Positions 1 to 10,976 of a stretch of 64,000 bases of DNA are shown one piece after another. Within the stretch, counting starts at the first letter, position 1. Every line of letters starts with the position of its first letter. The stretch covers positions 3,553,821 through 3,617,820 of the forward strand of contig NZ_MSCH01000003.1 of assembly GCF_002954545.1 (NCBI RefSeq). The letters are read 5' to 3'. Under the pieces are notes generated by a model that worked only from the letters and a program-made list of their open reading frames with translations, did not search any database and was not told the DNA's origin. The position numbers and the translations under genes were made by a program. This DNA is from Psychrosphaera saromensis (lineage in GTDB: Bacteria; Pseudomonadota; Gammaproteobacteria; Enterobacterales; Alteromonadaceae).

Positions 1-1332
<1,332 letters not shown>

Positions 1333-1464
1333 AAAGTGTTTCATTTAATCCTACTCAATAAATACTGTTCAAATAAATAAATTTGTTTGCACAGACACTT
1401 AAAAAATAGTAAATCTTTTTGTTACTATCATTCACAAGTGCCCACACAGATAATTAATTACAAG

Positions 1465-1477
1465 TTGTTAAAGAACA
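1465..1477 (-). promoter_or_regulatory. rRNA leader boxA antitermination site
   Basis: On the minus strand this reads TGTTCTTTAACAA, one base from the E. coli rrn boxA consensus TGCTCTTTAACAA. It lies about 130 bases upstream of the 16S 5' end, the usual place for the NusB/NusE binding site that makes rRNA transcription resistant to Rho. Confidence 0.85.
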
Positions 1478-1481
1478 TTTC

Positions 1482-1496
1482 GAACCCCGAAGGTTC
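1482..1496 (-). promoter_or_regulatory. boxB-like stem-loop of rRNA leader
   Basis: The minus strand forms a perfect five-base-pair hairpin, GAACC-TTCGG-GGTTC, just upstream of boxA. The order hairpin then boxA matches the boxB-boxA arrangement of gammaproteobacterial rrn leaders. A second small stem, GACTC/GAGTC, lies further upstream in the leader near 1508-1525. Confidence 0.6.
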
Positions 1497-1552
1497 TGGT
1501 TAAGACTGACTCTCATTTGAGTCGCTCAAGGCTTGTCTCAACCGGGATGCGC

Positions 1553-1580
1553 ATTTTACACTTCCCGTTATCGTTGTCAA
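1553..1580 (-). promoter_or_regulatory. rrn promoter P2
   Basis: The minus strand shows TTGACA (1575-1580), 16 bases, then TAAAAT (1553-1558) and a GCGC-rich discriminator. This is a near-consensus sigma-70 promoter about 220 bases upstream of 16S, in the usual position of rrn P2. Confidence 0.8.
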
Positions 1581-1699
1581 CGATTATTTGAAATCTTTTT
1601 TATTTAGTTTTTGCAAACTTCCTAATCAATTTCAATCTCAAACTGCTTACTTAACTTTGTCTTTCTGCCGTTTGATGTCTCCCTGACAACATGGGGCGC

Positions 1700-1727
1700 A
1701 TTATAGGGAGTTTCGGATTCAGCGCAA
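1700..1727 (-). promoter_or_regulatory. rrn promoter P1 with GC-rich discriminator
   Basis: The minus strand shows TTGCGC (1722-1727), a 16-base spacer and TATAAT (1700-1705), followed directly by GCGCCCC. A GC discriminator of this kind is typical of stringently controlled (ppGpp/DksA-sensitive) rRNA promoters. AT-rich sequence at 1728-1760 could act as an UP element. Confidence 0.8.
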
Positions 1728-1896
1728 GCCTTTATTTCAAATTAATTACAAAAAACGTTTAAGTGGTCAAATACCAATCAATGCGGGCGATAACTCGTCT
1801 AAAAACATCATTTAACCTTAATAATCCTTGGCTAATTAAAGACAAAATATGAAAAACAGTTAGTATGGATAAATAGATTTTTTAAAGAAAACGCTT

Positions 1897-2472
1897 ATGA
1901 ATACACAATTTCAGTTATCGAACTTAAGTGAAGAACACTTTACTGACGTAATTCAGTTAGGAAATTTAGTGCATGGTGATGGTTATTTATTTCCTGACAC
2001 TATTACTGCTATACATAGTAAAGGAATAAAAGACGGATTGAATTCTAGCTTTGTTCTGTATAAAGGAGATTTACTGGTTGGCTTCCGTCTTACTTACGCC
2101 CCTAACAATTGGCAACTCGATAGATGGTGTACTCCCGGTCTTTGGCCAATAAAGCAAGAACACGTTGCTTACTTCAAATGTAATACCATTCATCCTGATT
2201 TTCAGGGTAAAGGTTTAGGTGGAACTTTATTATCTGAGTCAATTTCAGTTTTAAAGAAAATGGGGGCAAAAGCAGGCTTAAGCCATATTTGGATGCAAAG
2301 TCCCGGAAATGCGTCATTTAAGTATTTTACTAAAGCTGGCGGAGTGCTAATTAAGACACATCCTAGACGCTGGCATGAAGATGAAAGCTTACCTAATTAT
2401 GTATGTATTCTTTGCGGCGAAGATTGTTATTGTGATGCATCTGAAATGCTACTTGAATTTGATAAAGAGTAA
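1897..2472 (+). CDS. GNAT family N-acetyltransferase
   Basis: A 191-residue protein with a GNAT fold. The acetyl-CoA pyrophosphate-binding motif A is clear at residues 98-112 (HPDFQGKGLGG, the Q/RxxGxG/A pattern at 103-108). A later WMQSPGNASFKYFTKAGG segment fits the motif B region. The C-terminus carries a small cysteine cluster (CILCGEDCYC, about 170-179) that is not part of the usual fold and could bind metal. The substrate is unknown. The gene ends 8 bases before an FAD amine-oxidase-like gene, so the two are probably co-transcribed, which hints at an amine or amino-acid substrate; this is inference. The ATG at 1897 has only a weak AAAGAAAA ribosome site. Confidence 0.8.
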   Translation: MNTQFQLSNLSEEHFTDVIQLGNLVHGDGYLFPDTITAIHSKGIKDGLNSSFVLYKGDLLVGFRLTYAPNNWQLDRWCTPGLWPIKQEHVAYFKCNTIHPDFQGKGLGGTLLSESISVLKKMGAKAGLSHIWMQSPGNASFKYFTKAGGVLIKTHPRRWHEDESLPNYVCILCGEDCYCDASEMLLEFDKE

Positions 2473-2480
2473 TTAAGTTT

Positions 2481-3806
2481 ATGTACGATCCTTTAGTTAA
2501 CAACCAATTGAACAATAAACAAGGCTTCCCTGAGTCTTATTGGAGCTCTACTGCCTTCCCTATCAATTACGATATGTTGGATAAATCTATTAATGCAGAT
2601 GTGGTCATTGTTGGAGCTGGGTATACTGGTTTAAGTTGTGCTATTCATTTAGCCCAACAAGGTGTTAAAAATATTGTGGTTGTTGAAGCTAACGAAATTG
2701 GTTGGGGTTGTAGTGGCCGTAATGCTGGTTTTGTTTTACCTGGTTCAGGTAGGCTAGGCTATACACAGCTAGTTAATCGTTTTGGTCTTAGCCAAACTAA
2801 GAATTTACACGACGATTTTATGTCGGCCATTGAGCTAGTTGATACATTAAGTAGTCAAAGTAATACCAGTATAGATAAAACAGAGCTGGGTTATCTAAAG
2901 CTTGCCCACAGTAAAAAGTGGTTTGAAAAACTAAAAGACTCTGCTGATTATCTCCATAATGAATTCGACTACGATGTGGAAGTCATTTCTAAAACCGACT
3001 TTTGTCAGCAATATGTCGATCATAAAAACGTATTTGGTGCGATTCGCTATACTAATGGCTTTGGCATAAATCCACTTAAGCTAGTAAATAGTTACGCTGA
3101 GTTAGCGAGTTCTTTAGGTGTTAAAATTTATAACCAAAGTCCGGTTACTAATATACTCAAAAGTGGTCAACAACATTTGATTACAACCGAATTAGGTTCT
3201 GTATTATCCGATAAGTTAGTGATCGCAACGAATGGATATACACCTAAAGCATTAAACACCCCGATAAAAAACAAAATATTGCCAGTATTAACCAATGTTA
3301 TTGTTACCCGTCCTCTTACCGCTGATGAATTAAAACGTTCTAACTTTAAAACGCATCAAGTGATGATGGATACGCGGGAATTAAAATATTATTACCGTCT
3401 TTTACCAGACAATCGTATTTTGTTTGGTGGGCGAGGCGCGATATCTGGCAAAGATGCTAAAAATCCTATTTATGCGGCTCGTTTATTATCCGAGCTCAAA
3501 TCTTCATTTCCTGAATTGTCGGCATTAACGATTGATTATAATTGGATTGGTTGGATTTCTGTTGCCTTTGATCAAATGCCACATATACATAAAACAGCAG
3601 ATAATATTTTTTATTCCACAGGATATTGTGGTTCAGGTGTGTCTTTTAGCGCTTATGCCGGTAAGTTATTGGCCAACCTTATCCAAGAACAAAAGGTGGA
3701 CTCGCCATTAATATCGGAATTGCCGTATTTACCCTTTGCTCAATTTAGAAGAACCGGACAACGATTCTTTTATCAGTATGGTCGAATGAAAGACTGGTTA
3801 AGTTAA
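2481..3806 (+). CDS. FAD-dependent oxidoreductase, DAO/PuuB-like
   Basis: A 441-residue flavoprotein of the D-amino-acid-oxidase superfamily. The Rossmann motif GAGYTG is at 45-50, the ribose-binding acidic residue E69 ends the second strand (VVVEA), and WGCSGRNAGF at 75-84 is typical of gamma-glutamylputrescine oxidase and related cytosolic amine oxidases. A glycine-rich FAD segment (GYCGSGVSFS) is near 383-392. The expected reaction is oxidative deamination of a secondary or primary amine with release of H2O2. The substrate cannot be told from sequence. It follows the GNAT gene with an 8-base gap and is followed by a strong terminator. Confidence 0.82.
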   Translation: MYDPLVNNQLNNKQGFPESYWSSTAFPINYDMLDKSINADVVIVGAGYTGLSCAIHLAQQGVKNIVVVEANEIGWGCSGRNAGFVLPGSGRLGYTQLVNRFGLSQTKNLHDDFMSAIELVDTLSSQSNTSIDKTELGYLKLAHSKKWFEKLKDSADYLHNEFDYDVEVISKTDFCQQYVDHKNVFGAIRYTNGFGINPLKLVNSYAELASSLGVKIYNQSPVTNILKSGQQHLITTELGSVLSDKLVIATNGYTPKALNTPIKNKILPVLTNVIVTRPLTADELKRSNFKTHQVMMDTRELKYYYRLLPDNRILFGGRGAISGKDAKNPIYAARLLSELKSSFPELSALTIDYNWIGWISVAFDQMPHIHKTADNIFYSTGYCGSGVSFSAYAGKLLANLIQEQKVDSPLISELPYLPFAQFRRTGQRFFYQYGRMKDWLS

Positions 3807-3833
3807 TTCGTGCAGTTTCAATCGACTCTTTAT

Positions 3834-3862
3834 AAAAAAGCCTCAATATTTGAGGCTTTTTT
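3834..3862. terminator. bidirectional intrinsic terminator
   Basis: The stem GCCTCAA/TTGAGGC has a three-base loop, with an A-run on the left and a T-run on the right. It can end both the rightward amine oxidase transcript and the leftward cnoX transcript. Confidence 0.88.
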
Positions 3863-3908
3863 AGTTTCTTGGATTTAGGTGTAATACATCCTATCTATCT
3901 TCAAGAGC

Positions 3909-4754
3909 TTAATATAATAAGGTATAAAGTTTACGGCGGTATTTTCCTGCTAACACATCACCATCTGGCAAGTTAGCAATAATGTCTAAATAGAATTTTT
4001 TTGCTTCAGCAAAATTCATATCTGATTTTAGTATTTCAAACAGTAATTCTAAAGCTTCCTCGTTCCTATTAACTTGGCTAAAAGCCACGGCCAATTGTTG
4101 CTTTAATAGTAGTGAATCAGGATCCGCATCTAACTCAGCTTGCAGTTTCAAAACCTCTGGTGACTCAGCCGCATTTGACGCCAAATCTAATTTTGCTACT
4201 AACTGCTGATAAATAGAATCTTGGTTTACCAGTAATACACTGTCTAATAGGGTTTTCGCATCTTCTAATTTACCTAACTCAATACTTGCATGAGCAAACG
4301 CAAACAAAAACTCCATACGTGCTTGTTCTACTTCAAATGCACGTTTAAACAATGGATATGCTTCTATCCAATTACCTTCTTGGGCAAAAGCCGAAGCGCT
4401 GGCATACCAAGCATCTTCTTCTTTTGGTAAGTGTTTATTTAATAGTTCTAAAATTTCAGCTTCAGATTGCACACCAGAGAAACCATCAATCGGTTGGCCA
4501 TCTTTCATTATGGCAACCGTTGGTAAGCTTTTCACTCCAAACTGTGCAGCAATCTGCTGTTGCTCATCGCAGTTCACTCTAGCTAAGATCAGATTATTTG
4601 GAAATTGTGACGCTATAGAAAACAAACTTGGGCTAAGTTGTTTACATGCCTCACACCAATCAGCCCAAAACTGCACCATAACCAAAGTATCTTTAGACTG
4701 CTCCAACAACACTTGTTGAAAGTTTTCTAATGTTATATCAACTATATTACTCAA
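3909..4754 (-). CDS. cnoX: thioredoxin-TPR co-chaperone (CnoX/YbbN)
   Basis: A 281-residue protein with an N-terminal thioredoxin fold (residues 1-110) and a C-terminal tetratricopeptide region (115-281), the architecture and length of CnoX (YbbN). Members hold unfolding proteins, especially under chlorine stress, and pass them to GroEL and DnaK. The active-site motif is WCEAC, with both cysteines (C34 and C37) present, and the cis-proline is at 78. E. coli YbbN has lost the first cysteine (SQHC), so this version looks redox-active. It has no signal peptide and should be cytoplasmic. It is transcribed alone, downstream of the greA terminator. Confidence 0.9.
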   Translation of the reverse strand: MSNIVDITLENFQQVLLEQSKDTLVMVQFWADWCEACKQLSPSLFSIASQFPNNLILARVNCDEQQQIAAQFGVKSLPTVAIMKDGQPIDGFSGVQSEAEILELLNKHLPKEEDAWYASASAFAQEGNWIEAYPLFKRAFEVEQARMEFLFAFAHASIELGKLEDAKTLLDSVLLVNQDSIYQQLVAKLDLASNAAESPEVLKLQAELDADPDSLLLKQQLAVAFSQVNRNEEALELLFEILKSDMNFAEAKKFYLDIIANLPDGDVLAGKYRRKLYTLLY

Positions 4755-4791
4755 TATTCTGCCCCTAGCGACTTTCTCTTTGACTTTGATA

Positions 4792-4893
4792 TGTGGGAAA
4801 AATAACTAAATACAATGATAGTCATCATATTTATAACAGCTGGATTAATTAGGTAGTTATATGTTGAATTCAGCCACAATGATTTTTCCCACA
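4792..4893. repeat. 12-bp inverted repeat around a short palindrome upstream of cnoX
   Basis: TGTGGGAAAAAT at 4792-4803 is perfectly repeated in inverse at 4882-4893, 78 bases apart. Between them lies the palindrome ATGAT-AGTC-ATCAT (4815-4828). All of this is in the cnoX promoter/leader region, so it could be paired operator sites or a long-range RNA stem. No known regulator consensus fits well. Confidence 0.6.
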
Positions 4894-4897
4894 AAAT

Positions 4898-4926
4898 AAA
4901 AAACCGTCGTTTGACGGTTTTTTTTA
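4898..4926. terminator. intrinsic terminator after greA
   Basis: The stem ACCGTC/GACGGT has flanking A- and T-runs. It lies 26 bases beyond the greA stop codon and would end the leftward carAB-greA transcript. Confidence 0.88.
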
Positions 4927-4951
4927 TTTATTAACTGAAGAGCTTATCTGT

Positions 4952-5431
4952 TTAAAGATACAGAACTTCAATTATTTCGTATTCAGCGACACCTGATGGT
5001 GTTTGAATCTTAGCAACATCATCAACACTTTTTCCTATTAGCCCACGAGCAATAGGAGAACCAACGTAGATTTTACCAAGTTTAATGTCAGCTTCATCTT
5101 GTCCAACTATGTGATATTTGGTTTCTTCTTCCGTATCACAATTTAATATTGTTACGGTTGTGCCAAAAATCACTTTACCAGTATTTGGTAATTTAGTGAC
5201 GTCGATGATTTGAACGTTAGACAACTTAGCTTCAATTTCTTGAATTCTGCCTTCGCAGAAACCTTGCTGTTCACGTGCTGCATGATATTCAGCATTCTCT
5301 TTTAGGTCGCCATGTTCGCGAGCAGATGCAATATCTGCCACGATACGAGGACGACTAACCGTCTTTAATTCAATCAACTCTAGACGCAAAGCTTCTGCGC
5401 CATGAATTGTCATTGGTACTTGAGTACTCAT
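4952..5431 (-). CDS. greA: transcription elongation factor GreA
   Basis: A 159-residue protein with the GreA layout: an N-terminal antiparallel coiled coil (1-78, with [17 protein letters not shown] carrying the acidic tip residues) and a C-terminal FKBP-like domain ending EVLYL. It enters the RNA polymerase secondary channel and stimulates transcript cleavage in backtracked complexes. Its ATG directly follows the carB stop codon with no intervening base (TAAATG), so translation is probably coupled. The dapB-carA-carB-greA order is also known in Pseudomonas. Confidence 0.97.
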   Translation of the reverse strand: MSTQVPMTIHGAEALRLELIELKTVSRPRIVADIASAREHGDLKENAEYHAAREQQGFCEGRIQEIEAKLSNVQIIDVTKLPNTGKVIFGTTVTILNCDTEEETKYHIVGQDEADIKLGKIYVGSPIARGLIGKSVDDVAKIQTPSGVAEYEIIEVLYL

Positions 5432-8400
5432 TTACTGAATTCTCTTATGTAAGTTTTGTAATGATTCTACACTACCACGGTCATCTGCAGTATTAGCTAA
5501 ACAAGTAGCAAAAGCCGCATTTAATGTTGTTGTGTAGTTCGACTTGTATCTTAATGCACCACGGCGTAATACTTTAGAATCTTCAATCGCTTGACGACCT
5601 TCAACAGTATTAACAATATAAGCATACTCACCATTTTTAATACGGTCTAGTATATGTGGACGGCCTTCAAATACTTTATTTACTTTACGGCATTCGATTC
5701 CAGCATCTTCCAATACTTTTTGACAGCCTCGAGTTGCATCTAGTACAAAACCAGATTCAATTAGCTTTTTAGCTAAATCAATAACGCGAACTTTGTCTGA
5801 ATCTCGAACCGAAATTAATGCGCGACCACCACGAGCTATTTCAATACCTGCGCCAAGTTCGGCTTTGGCAAATGCTTCTTCAAACGTATCACCAACCCCC
5901 ATAACTTCACCAGTTGAGCGCATTTCTGGGCCTAAAATTGGATCCACACCTAGGAATTTATTAAATGGCATAACCACTTCTTTCACTGAAAAATATGGTG
6001 GGATGATTTCTTTCAACACACCTTGTTCAGCTAAACTCTTACCAGCCATTACTCTAGCGGCTACTTTAGCTAACGGTACCGCGGTTGCTTTTGAAACAAA
6101 AGGAACCGTACGAGCTGCACGTGGGTTAACTTCAATCAAATACACTTTGCCGTCTTTAACTGCAAATTGAGTATTCATCAAACCAACAACACCTAACTCT
6201 AACGCCATGTCACGCACCTGTTGGCGCATAACATCTTGTACATCTTGAGGTAATGAATAAGCTGGTAATGAACATGCCGAGTCACCTGAGTGGACGCCCG
6301 CTTGTTCAATATGTTCCATAATACCGCCAATAACCACATCGGTACCGTCACAGATAACATCAACGTCAACTTCAATTGCGTTATCTAAGAAGTGATCGAG
6401 TAATACCGGAGAATCATTGGATACCGATACGGCATCCGTCATATAACGACGCAAGTCAGCTTCGTCATAAACAATTTCCATTGCTCTTCCGCCTAGTACG
6501 TAGGATGGACGAACAACTAATGGAAATCCGATTTCAGCACTTTTTAATATTGCTTGCTCAGTAGAAGTAACCGTTGCATTTTTTGGCTGTAATAAACCTA
6601 AACGCTCTACCATTTGTTGGAAACGTTCACGGTCTTCAGCACGGTCAATTGAATCTGGCGACGTACCAATAATTGGCACTCCGTTGGCTTCTAATGCACG
6701 AGCTAATTTAAGTGGTGTTTGACCGCCATATTGAACAATAACGCCTTTTGGATTTTCAATACGTACGATTTCTAATACGTCTTCAAGGGTAATTGACTCA
6801 AAATATAATCGGTCTGATGTATCGTAATCTGTTGAAACCGTTTCAGGGTTACAGTTAACCATAATGGTTTCATAACCATCTTCACGTAATGCAAGAGAGG
6901 CGTGTACACAACAGTAATCAAATTCAATACCTTGGCCGATACGGTTAGGACCGCCACCAAGAACCATGATCTTGTCATTACTTGTTGGGTTTGATTCACA
7001 TTCTTCATCATAGGTTGAATACATGTAAGCTGTATCTGAACTAAATTCAGCAGCACAAGTATCAACACGTTTATATACTGGGTGAAGATTAAAAGAGTAA
7101 CGTTTTTTACGTACTTCCGATTCATTCATCGCTAACAAGTCAGCAATACGAAGGTCGGCAAAACCTTTACGTTTAAGTGAACGTAAGAAAGCTTCATCTA
7201 AACCTGCAAAGCCACGTGTTACCACTTCACTTTCAGATTTAATAATGTCTTCAATTTGTACTAAGAACCAAGGGTCGACATTGGTTAACTTAAAGATAGC
7301 ATCTAAGTCCATGCCACTACGGAATGCATCGGCGATATACCAAATACGGTCTGGGCCTGGTTCTTTAAGTTCATGGATGATTTTATCGTGAGCACCTTCA
7401 GCTGTGAAGTCGATAATCGGGTCAAAACCAGATACACCCACTTCCAATCCACGAAGAGCTTTTTGTAATGACTCTTGTTGGTTACGGCCAATAGCCATAA
7501 CTTCACCAACAGATTTCATCTGTGTGGTTAAACGGTCGTTAGAACCGGCGAATTTCTCAAAGTTAAAACGAGGTAACTTAGTGACTACATAATCGATTGT
7601 TGGTTCGAAAGAAGCAGGAGTCGCACCACCGGTAATGTCGTTACTTAATTCATCAAGCGTATAACCAACCGCTAACTTAGCGGCAATTTTAGCAATTGGG
7701 AAACCCGTTGCTTTTGATGCAAGTGCAGAAGAACGAGACACACGAGGGTTCATCTCAATAATAACCATACGGCCATCTACTGGGTTAACACCAAACTGAA
7801 CATTTGAACCACCCGTTTCTACGCCAATTTCACGTAAAACTGCAATCGATGCGTTACGCATGATTTGGTATTCTTTGTCCGTTAATGTTTGCGCAGGAGC
7901 AACTGTAATTGAGTCACCAGTGTGAACACCCATGGCATCAAAGTTTTCGATAGAACAAATGATGATGCAGTTGTCGTTTTTGTCACGAACCACTTCCATC
8001 TCATATTCTTTCCAACCAATCAAAGATTCGTCGATTAATAATTCACTGGTTGGCGATAAATCTAAGCCACGTGTACATATTTCGTCGAATTCTTCTTTGT
8101 TGTATGCAATACCGCCGCCGCTGCCACCCATAGTGAATGACGGACGAATAATACAAGGGAAACCAATACGCGTTAATACGTCGTGAGCTTCATCAATTGT
8201 GTTACACGTTTCAGCTCTTGGACATTCCAAGCCGATAGACTTCATTGCTTTGTCGAAACGACTTCTGTCTTCTGCTTTATCAATTGCATCAGCAGAGGCA
8301 CCAATCATTTCAACGTTGTATTTTGCTAACACGCCTTGTTTTTCTAATTCAAGTGCGCAGTTTAATGCCGTTTGACCGCCCATTGTTGGTAGTACTGCGT

Positions 8401-8650
8401 CTGGGCGTTCTTTTTCAATTATTTTTTCAACAACTTCCCAATGAATTGGCTCGATGTACGTTGCATCAGCCATATCAGGGTCTGTCATTATTGTGGCAGG
8501 GTTAGAGTTAACTAGGATAACTCGGTAACCTTCTTCACGTAATGCTTTACAAGCTTGAGCGCCTGAATAGTCAAACTCACAGGCTTGACCGATAACTATT
8601 GGACCAGCACCTAATAACAGAATGCTTTTTATGTCGGAACGTTTTGGCAT
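5432..8650 (-). CDS. carB: carbamoyl-phosphate synthase large subunit
   Basis: A full-length 1072-residue CarB. The first ATP-grasp carboxyphosphate half (1-400) has a GAGPIVIGQ start, followed by the oligomerisation domain, the second ATP-grasp carbamoyl-phosphate half (about 550-935) with a matching [10 protein letters not shown] start, and an MGS-like allosteric domain at the C-terminus. With CarA it makes carbamoyl phosphate from bicarbonate, two ATP and glutamine-derived ammonia for arginine and pyrimidine synthesis. It lies 31 bases downstream of carA and abuts greA. No frame disruption is visible. Confidence 0.99.
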   Translation of the reverse strand: MPKRSDIKSILLLGAGPIVIGQACEFDYSGAQACKALREEGYRVILVNSNPATIMTDPDMADATYIEPIHWEVVEKIIEKERPDAVLPTMGGQTALNCALELEKQGVLAKYNVEMIGASADAIDKAEDRSRFDKAMKSIGLECPRAETCNTIDEAHDVLTRIGFPCIIRPSFTMGGSGGGIAYNKEEFDEICTRGLDLSPTSELLIDESLIGWKEYEMEVVRDKNDNCIIICSIENFDAMGVHTGDSITVAPAQTLTDKEYQIMRNASIAVLREIGVETGGSNVQFGVNPVDGRMVIIEMNPRVSRSSALASKATGFPIAKIAAKLAVGYTLDELSNDITGGATPASFEPTIDYVVTKLPRFNFEKFAGSNDRLTTQMKSVGEVMAIGRNQQESLQKALRGLEVGVSGFDPIIDFTAEGAHDKIIHELKEPGPDRIWYIADAFRSGMDLDAIFKLTNVDPWFLVQIEDIIKSESEVVTRGFAGLDEAFLRSLKRKGFADLRIADLLAMNESEVRKKRYSFNLHPVYKRVDTCAAEFSSDTAYMYSTYDEECESNPTSNDKIMVLGGGPNRIGQGIEFDYCCVHASLALREDGYETIMVNCNPETVSTDYDTSDRLYFESITLEDVLEIVRIENPKGVIVQYGGQTPLKLARALEANGVPIIGTSPDSIDRAEDRERFQQMVERLGLLQPKNATVTSTEQAILKSAEIGFPLVVRPSYVLGGRAMEIVYDEADLRRYMTDAVSVSNDSPVLLDHFLDNAIEVDVDVICDGTDVVIGGIMEHIEQAGVHSGDSACSLPAYSLPQDVQDVMRQQVRDMALELGVVGLMNTQFAVKDGKVYLIEVNPRAARTVPFVSKATAVPLAKVAARVMAGKSLAEQGVLKEIIPPYFSVKEVVMPFNKFLGVDPILGPEMRSTGEVMGVGDTFEEAFAKAELGAGIEIARGGRALISVRDSDKVRVIDLAKKLIESGFVLDATRGCQKVLEDAGIECRKVNKVFEGRPHILDRIKNGEYAYIVNTVEGRQAIEDSKVLRRGALRYKSNYTTTLNAAFATCLANTADDRGSVESLQNLHKRIQ

Positions 8651-8681
8651 AGGAATTCTTCTCTTAAATCTGTATTAGTTA

Positions 8682-9806
8682 TTATTTACGTTCAGTCATT
8701 AGTTCGATGAAATGATCGAACAAAGGTGCTGCGTCGTGTGGACCAGGGCTTGCTTCTGGATGCCCTTGGAAACTAAATGCTGGTTTATCTGTGCGATGAA
8801 TTCCTTGCAACGTACCGTCAAACAAAGATTTATGTGTCGCAATTAAATTGTCAGGCAGAGTACTTTCTTGAGCTGCGAAACCATGATTTTGCGCTGTGAT
8901 CATCACTTTTTTGGTTTCAAGATCTTGTACTGGGTGATTACCACCGTGATGACCAAATTTCATTTTCTCTGTTTTAGCACCACTTGCGATGGCAAGTAAT
9001 TGATGACCTAAACAAATACCAAATACTGGAATGTTAGTTTCTAAAAGAGATTTGATTGCTTCAACTGCATAAGTACATGGCTCTGGATCGCCTGGACCAT
9101 TTGATAAGAAAATACCGTCGGGATTAAGTGCTAGAACTTCTTCCGCTGAGGTTTGTGCAGGAACAACTGTTAAACGACAACCGCGGTCGACCAACATGCG
9201 TAAAATATTGCGTTTAACACCATAGTCATAAGCGACTACATGAAAACGTTCATCTGCTAATTCTGAGTAACCTTGACCAAGCTGCCAACTGCCCATATTC
9301 CATTCATACGGTTTATCACAGCTAACTACTTTTGCTAAGTCCATTCCTTTAATACCAGGGAATTTCTTAGCTGCCTCTAACGCTTTTGCTTCATCAACTT
9401 CACCTGCAATGATACAACCGTTCTGCGCGCCTTTATCTCGTAAAATACGAGTCAACTTGCGAGTATCAATATCAGCGATGCCAACTACATTGTGTTTTTT
9501 TAAGTAACTACTTAAGTCTTGTTCACTACGAAAGTTACTAGCAACTAAAGGTAAGTCACGAATTACTAAGCCTTTGGCCCAGATTTTATCGTTTTCTTCA
9601 TCTTCAGAATTAGTACCGTAGTTACCAATATGTGGGTAAGTTAAAGTTATGATTTGTTCAGCATAAGATGGGTCGGTAATTATTTCCTGATAGCCTGTCA
9701 TTGAAGTATTAAATACTACTTCGCCAACTGACATACCTTCAGCACCAATTGCGGTACCTCGGAATATAGTTCCATCTTCTAGAACCAATAGCGCGGGTTG
9801 AGTCAA
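8682..9806 (-). CDS. carA: carbamoyl-phosphate synthase small subunit (TTG start)
   Basis: A 374-residue glutaminase subunit. The N-terminal CPSase domain has the [13 protein letters not shown] signature (36-48). The class I glutamine amidotransferase domain has the nucleophile C265 in FGICLGHQ and the catalytic His/Glu pair in GHPEASPGP near 351-353. It hydrolyses glutamine and channels ammonia to CarB. Translation starts at TTG (9806-9804) behind a perfect AGGAGG; a TTG start is also known for E. coli carA. The 222-base upstream region contains hairpins but no convincing ArgR site. Confidence 0.98.
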   Translation of the reverse strand: MTQPALLVLEDGTIFRGTAIGAEGMSVGEVVFNTSMTGYQEIITDPSYAEQIITLTYPHIGNYGTNSEDEENDKIWAKGLVIRDLPLVASNFRSEQDLSSYLKKHNVVGIADIDTRKLTRILRDKGAQNGCIIAGEVDEAKALEAAKKFPGIKGMDLAKVVSCDKPYEWNMGSWQLGQGYSELADERFHVVAYDYGVKRNILRMLVDRGCRLTVVPAQTSAEEVLALNPDGIFLSNGPGDPEPCTYAVEAIKSLLETNIPVFGICLGHQLLAIASGAKTEKMKFGHHGGNHPVQDLETKKVMITAQNHGFAAQESTLPDNLIATHKSLFDGTLQGIHRTDKPAFSFQGHPEASPGPHDAAPLFDHFIELMTERK

Positions 9807-9827
9807 GATAACCTCCTAGCAATGATA

Positions 9828-9853
9828 TGCAGATTTTTACGTTTTTATCTGCA
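9828..9853 (-). promoter_or_regulatory. carA leader inverted repeat
   Basis: TGCAGAT (9828-9834) and ATCTGCA (9847-9853) form a perfect seven-base-pair stem about 14 bases upstream of the carA ribosome site. Further up, ACACAAA/TTTGTGT with a GCC/GGC extension (about 9867-9924) could form a second, bulged stem. Neither is followed by a U-run in the direction of carA, so they look more like leader structures or operators than terminators. Confidence 0.4.
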
Positions 9854-10028
9854 AATGGTTAATCTTAGCCACACAAACCTGTTTTTTTTCATCTGACAAA
9901 TGAGCAACAGCATTTGTGTTAGGCAAATTTGGATTATTGTAGCTAAGACTGAATCATTAGGCTAGGAAAAATTACATAAATTATATAAATAGTCCGTTTA
10001 GACGATTATTTTATGGTAACCCGCTATT

Positions 10029-10844
10029 TTATAACTTAAGTTGCTTCAAATTAAGCACATCTTGCATATCAAACAAGCCTTTTTGTTTTCCATCCAACCA
10101 GTTCGCAGCCCTTACTGCACCTTTAGCAAAGGTCAATCGGCTTGATGCTTTATGTGTTATTTCCAGACGTTCACCTATATCTGCAAACAAAACCGTGTGG
10201 TCGCCAACTATGTCTCCGGCTCGGACAGTCGCAAAACCTATGGTTTCTCGGCTGCGTTCGCCGGTATCACCTTCTCGTCCGTATACTGCAACTTTGTCTA
10301 AGTCACGATCTAATGTATCTGCAATTACTTGCCCTAACGCCATTGCGGTACCGGATGGCGCATCTTTTTTATATCTATGATGACCTTCTATAATTTCAAT
10401 ATCGCAGTCATCACCTATGGTTTTTGATGTCACTTCCAGTAACTTGTACATCAAATTAACACCCGTAGAAAAGTTAGCAGCAAATACGATAGCGATATGC
10501 TTGGAAGCTTGTTTCATCTTCTCTATCAATGACTCTGGCAAACCAGTGACACCAATGACCATGTTTAATTTGTGCTTAACGCAGTAATCTATATTTTCAC
10601 TTAATGCTTCAGGTAATGTGAAATCTATCCAAACATTACAAGCTTTAGCTAAAGAATCTAAGTCTGAGCTTGCGACAACGCCTTGTTCGCCTATTCCAGC
10701 GATTAAGCCTGCATCCATCCCATTAAACGGTGAAGAAGCTCTAACAGAGCAAGCGTTTAGGCTAGCTTGTTGGTCGGCAGTTACCGCTTCAATAAGGTTG
10801 CGGCCCATACGGCCATTTGCGCCAAAAATTCCTACGTTTGCCAT
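10029..10844 (-). CDS. dapB: 4-hydroxy-tetrahydrodipicolinate reductase
   Basis: A 271-residue DapB. The NAD(P)-binding motif GANGRMGRN is at 8-16 and the substrate-binding/catalytic motif EGHHRYKKDAPSGTA is in the C-terminal half. It reduces hydroxy-tetrahydrodipicolinate in the diaminopimelate/lysine pathway. Length is typical. It lies between grpE (upstream, separated by a terminator) and carA (downstream, 222 bases), so it probably has its own promoter in the 10845-10916 interval. Confidence 0.98.
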   Translation of the reverse strand: MANVGIFGANGRMGRNLIEAVTADQQASLNACSVRASSPFNGMDAGLIAGIGEQGVVASSDLDSLAKACNVWIDFTLPEALSENIDYCVKHKLNMVIGVTGLPESLIEKMKQASKHIAIVFAANFSTGVNLMYKLLEVTSKTIGDDCDIEIIEGHHRYKKDAPSGTAMALGQVIADTLDRDLDKVAVYGREGDTGERSRETIGFATVRAGDIVGDHTVLFADIGERLEITHKASSRLTFAKGAVRAANWLDGKQKGLFDMQDVLNLKQLKL

Positions 10845-10916
10845 TATTACTCTCGTATTTTTAATATTGTTATAGATATGATGCTAATTGCATGAATATT
10901 ACCGCAATACAGATAT

Positions 10917-10943
10917 AAAAAAACCCGCTATCTGCGGGTTTTT
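10917..10943. terminator. intrinsic terminator after grpE
   Basis: The stem ACCCGC/GCGGGT has a five-base loop with A- and T-runs, located 34 bases past the grpE stop. It separates the hrcA-grpE transcript from dapB. Confidence 0.88.
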
Positions 10944-10976
10944 AATTTTAATTCTGAATATGCTATACGGTTTAAA

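Larger units (their letters stand above)
1333..1896. other. rrn leader and promoter region, no protein gene
   Basis: This 564-base stretch contains the 16S leader (boxA, boxB-like hairpin), promoters P2 and P1 and an AT-rich upstream region. About 140 bases then lead to the acetyltransferase gene on the opposite strand. I see no protein gene. The P1 and acetyltransferase promoters are divergent, and no clear promoter for the latter could be chosen. Confidence 0.8.

Noticed and set aside
5793-8505. Open frames on the plus strand opposite carB
   Set aside because: carB is a complete and highly conserved gene; these frames are antisense shadows with no ribosome sites or recognisable domains.
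9854-10028. ArgR box upstream of carA
   Set aside because: The best candidate near 9948-9960 matches only one half-site.
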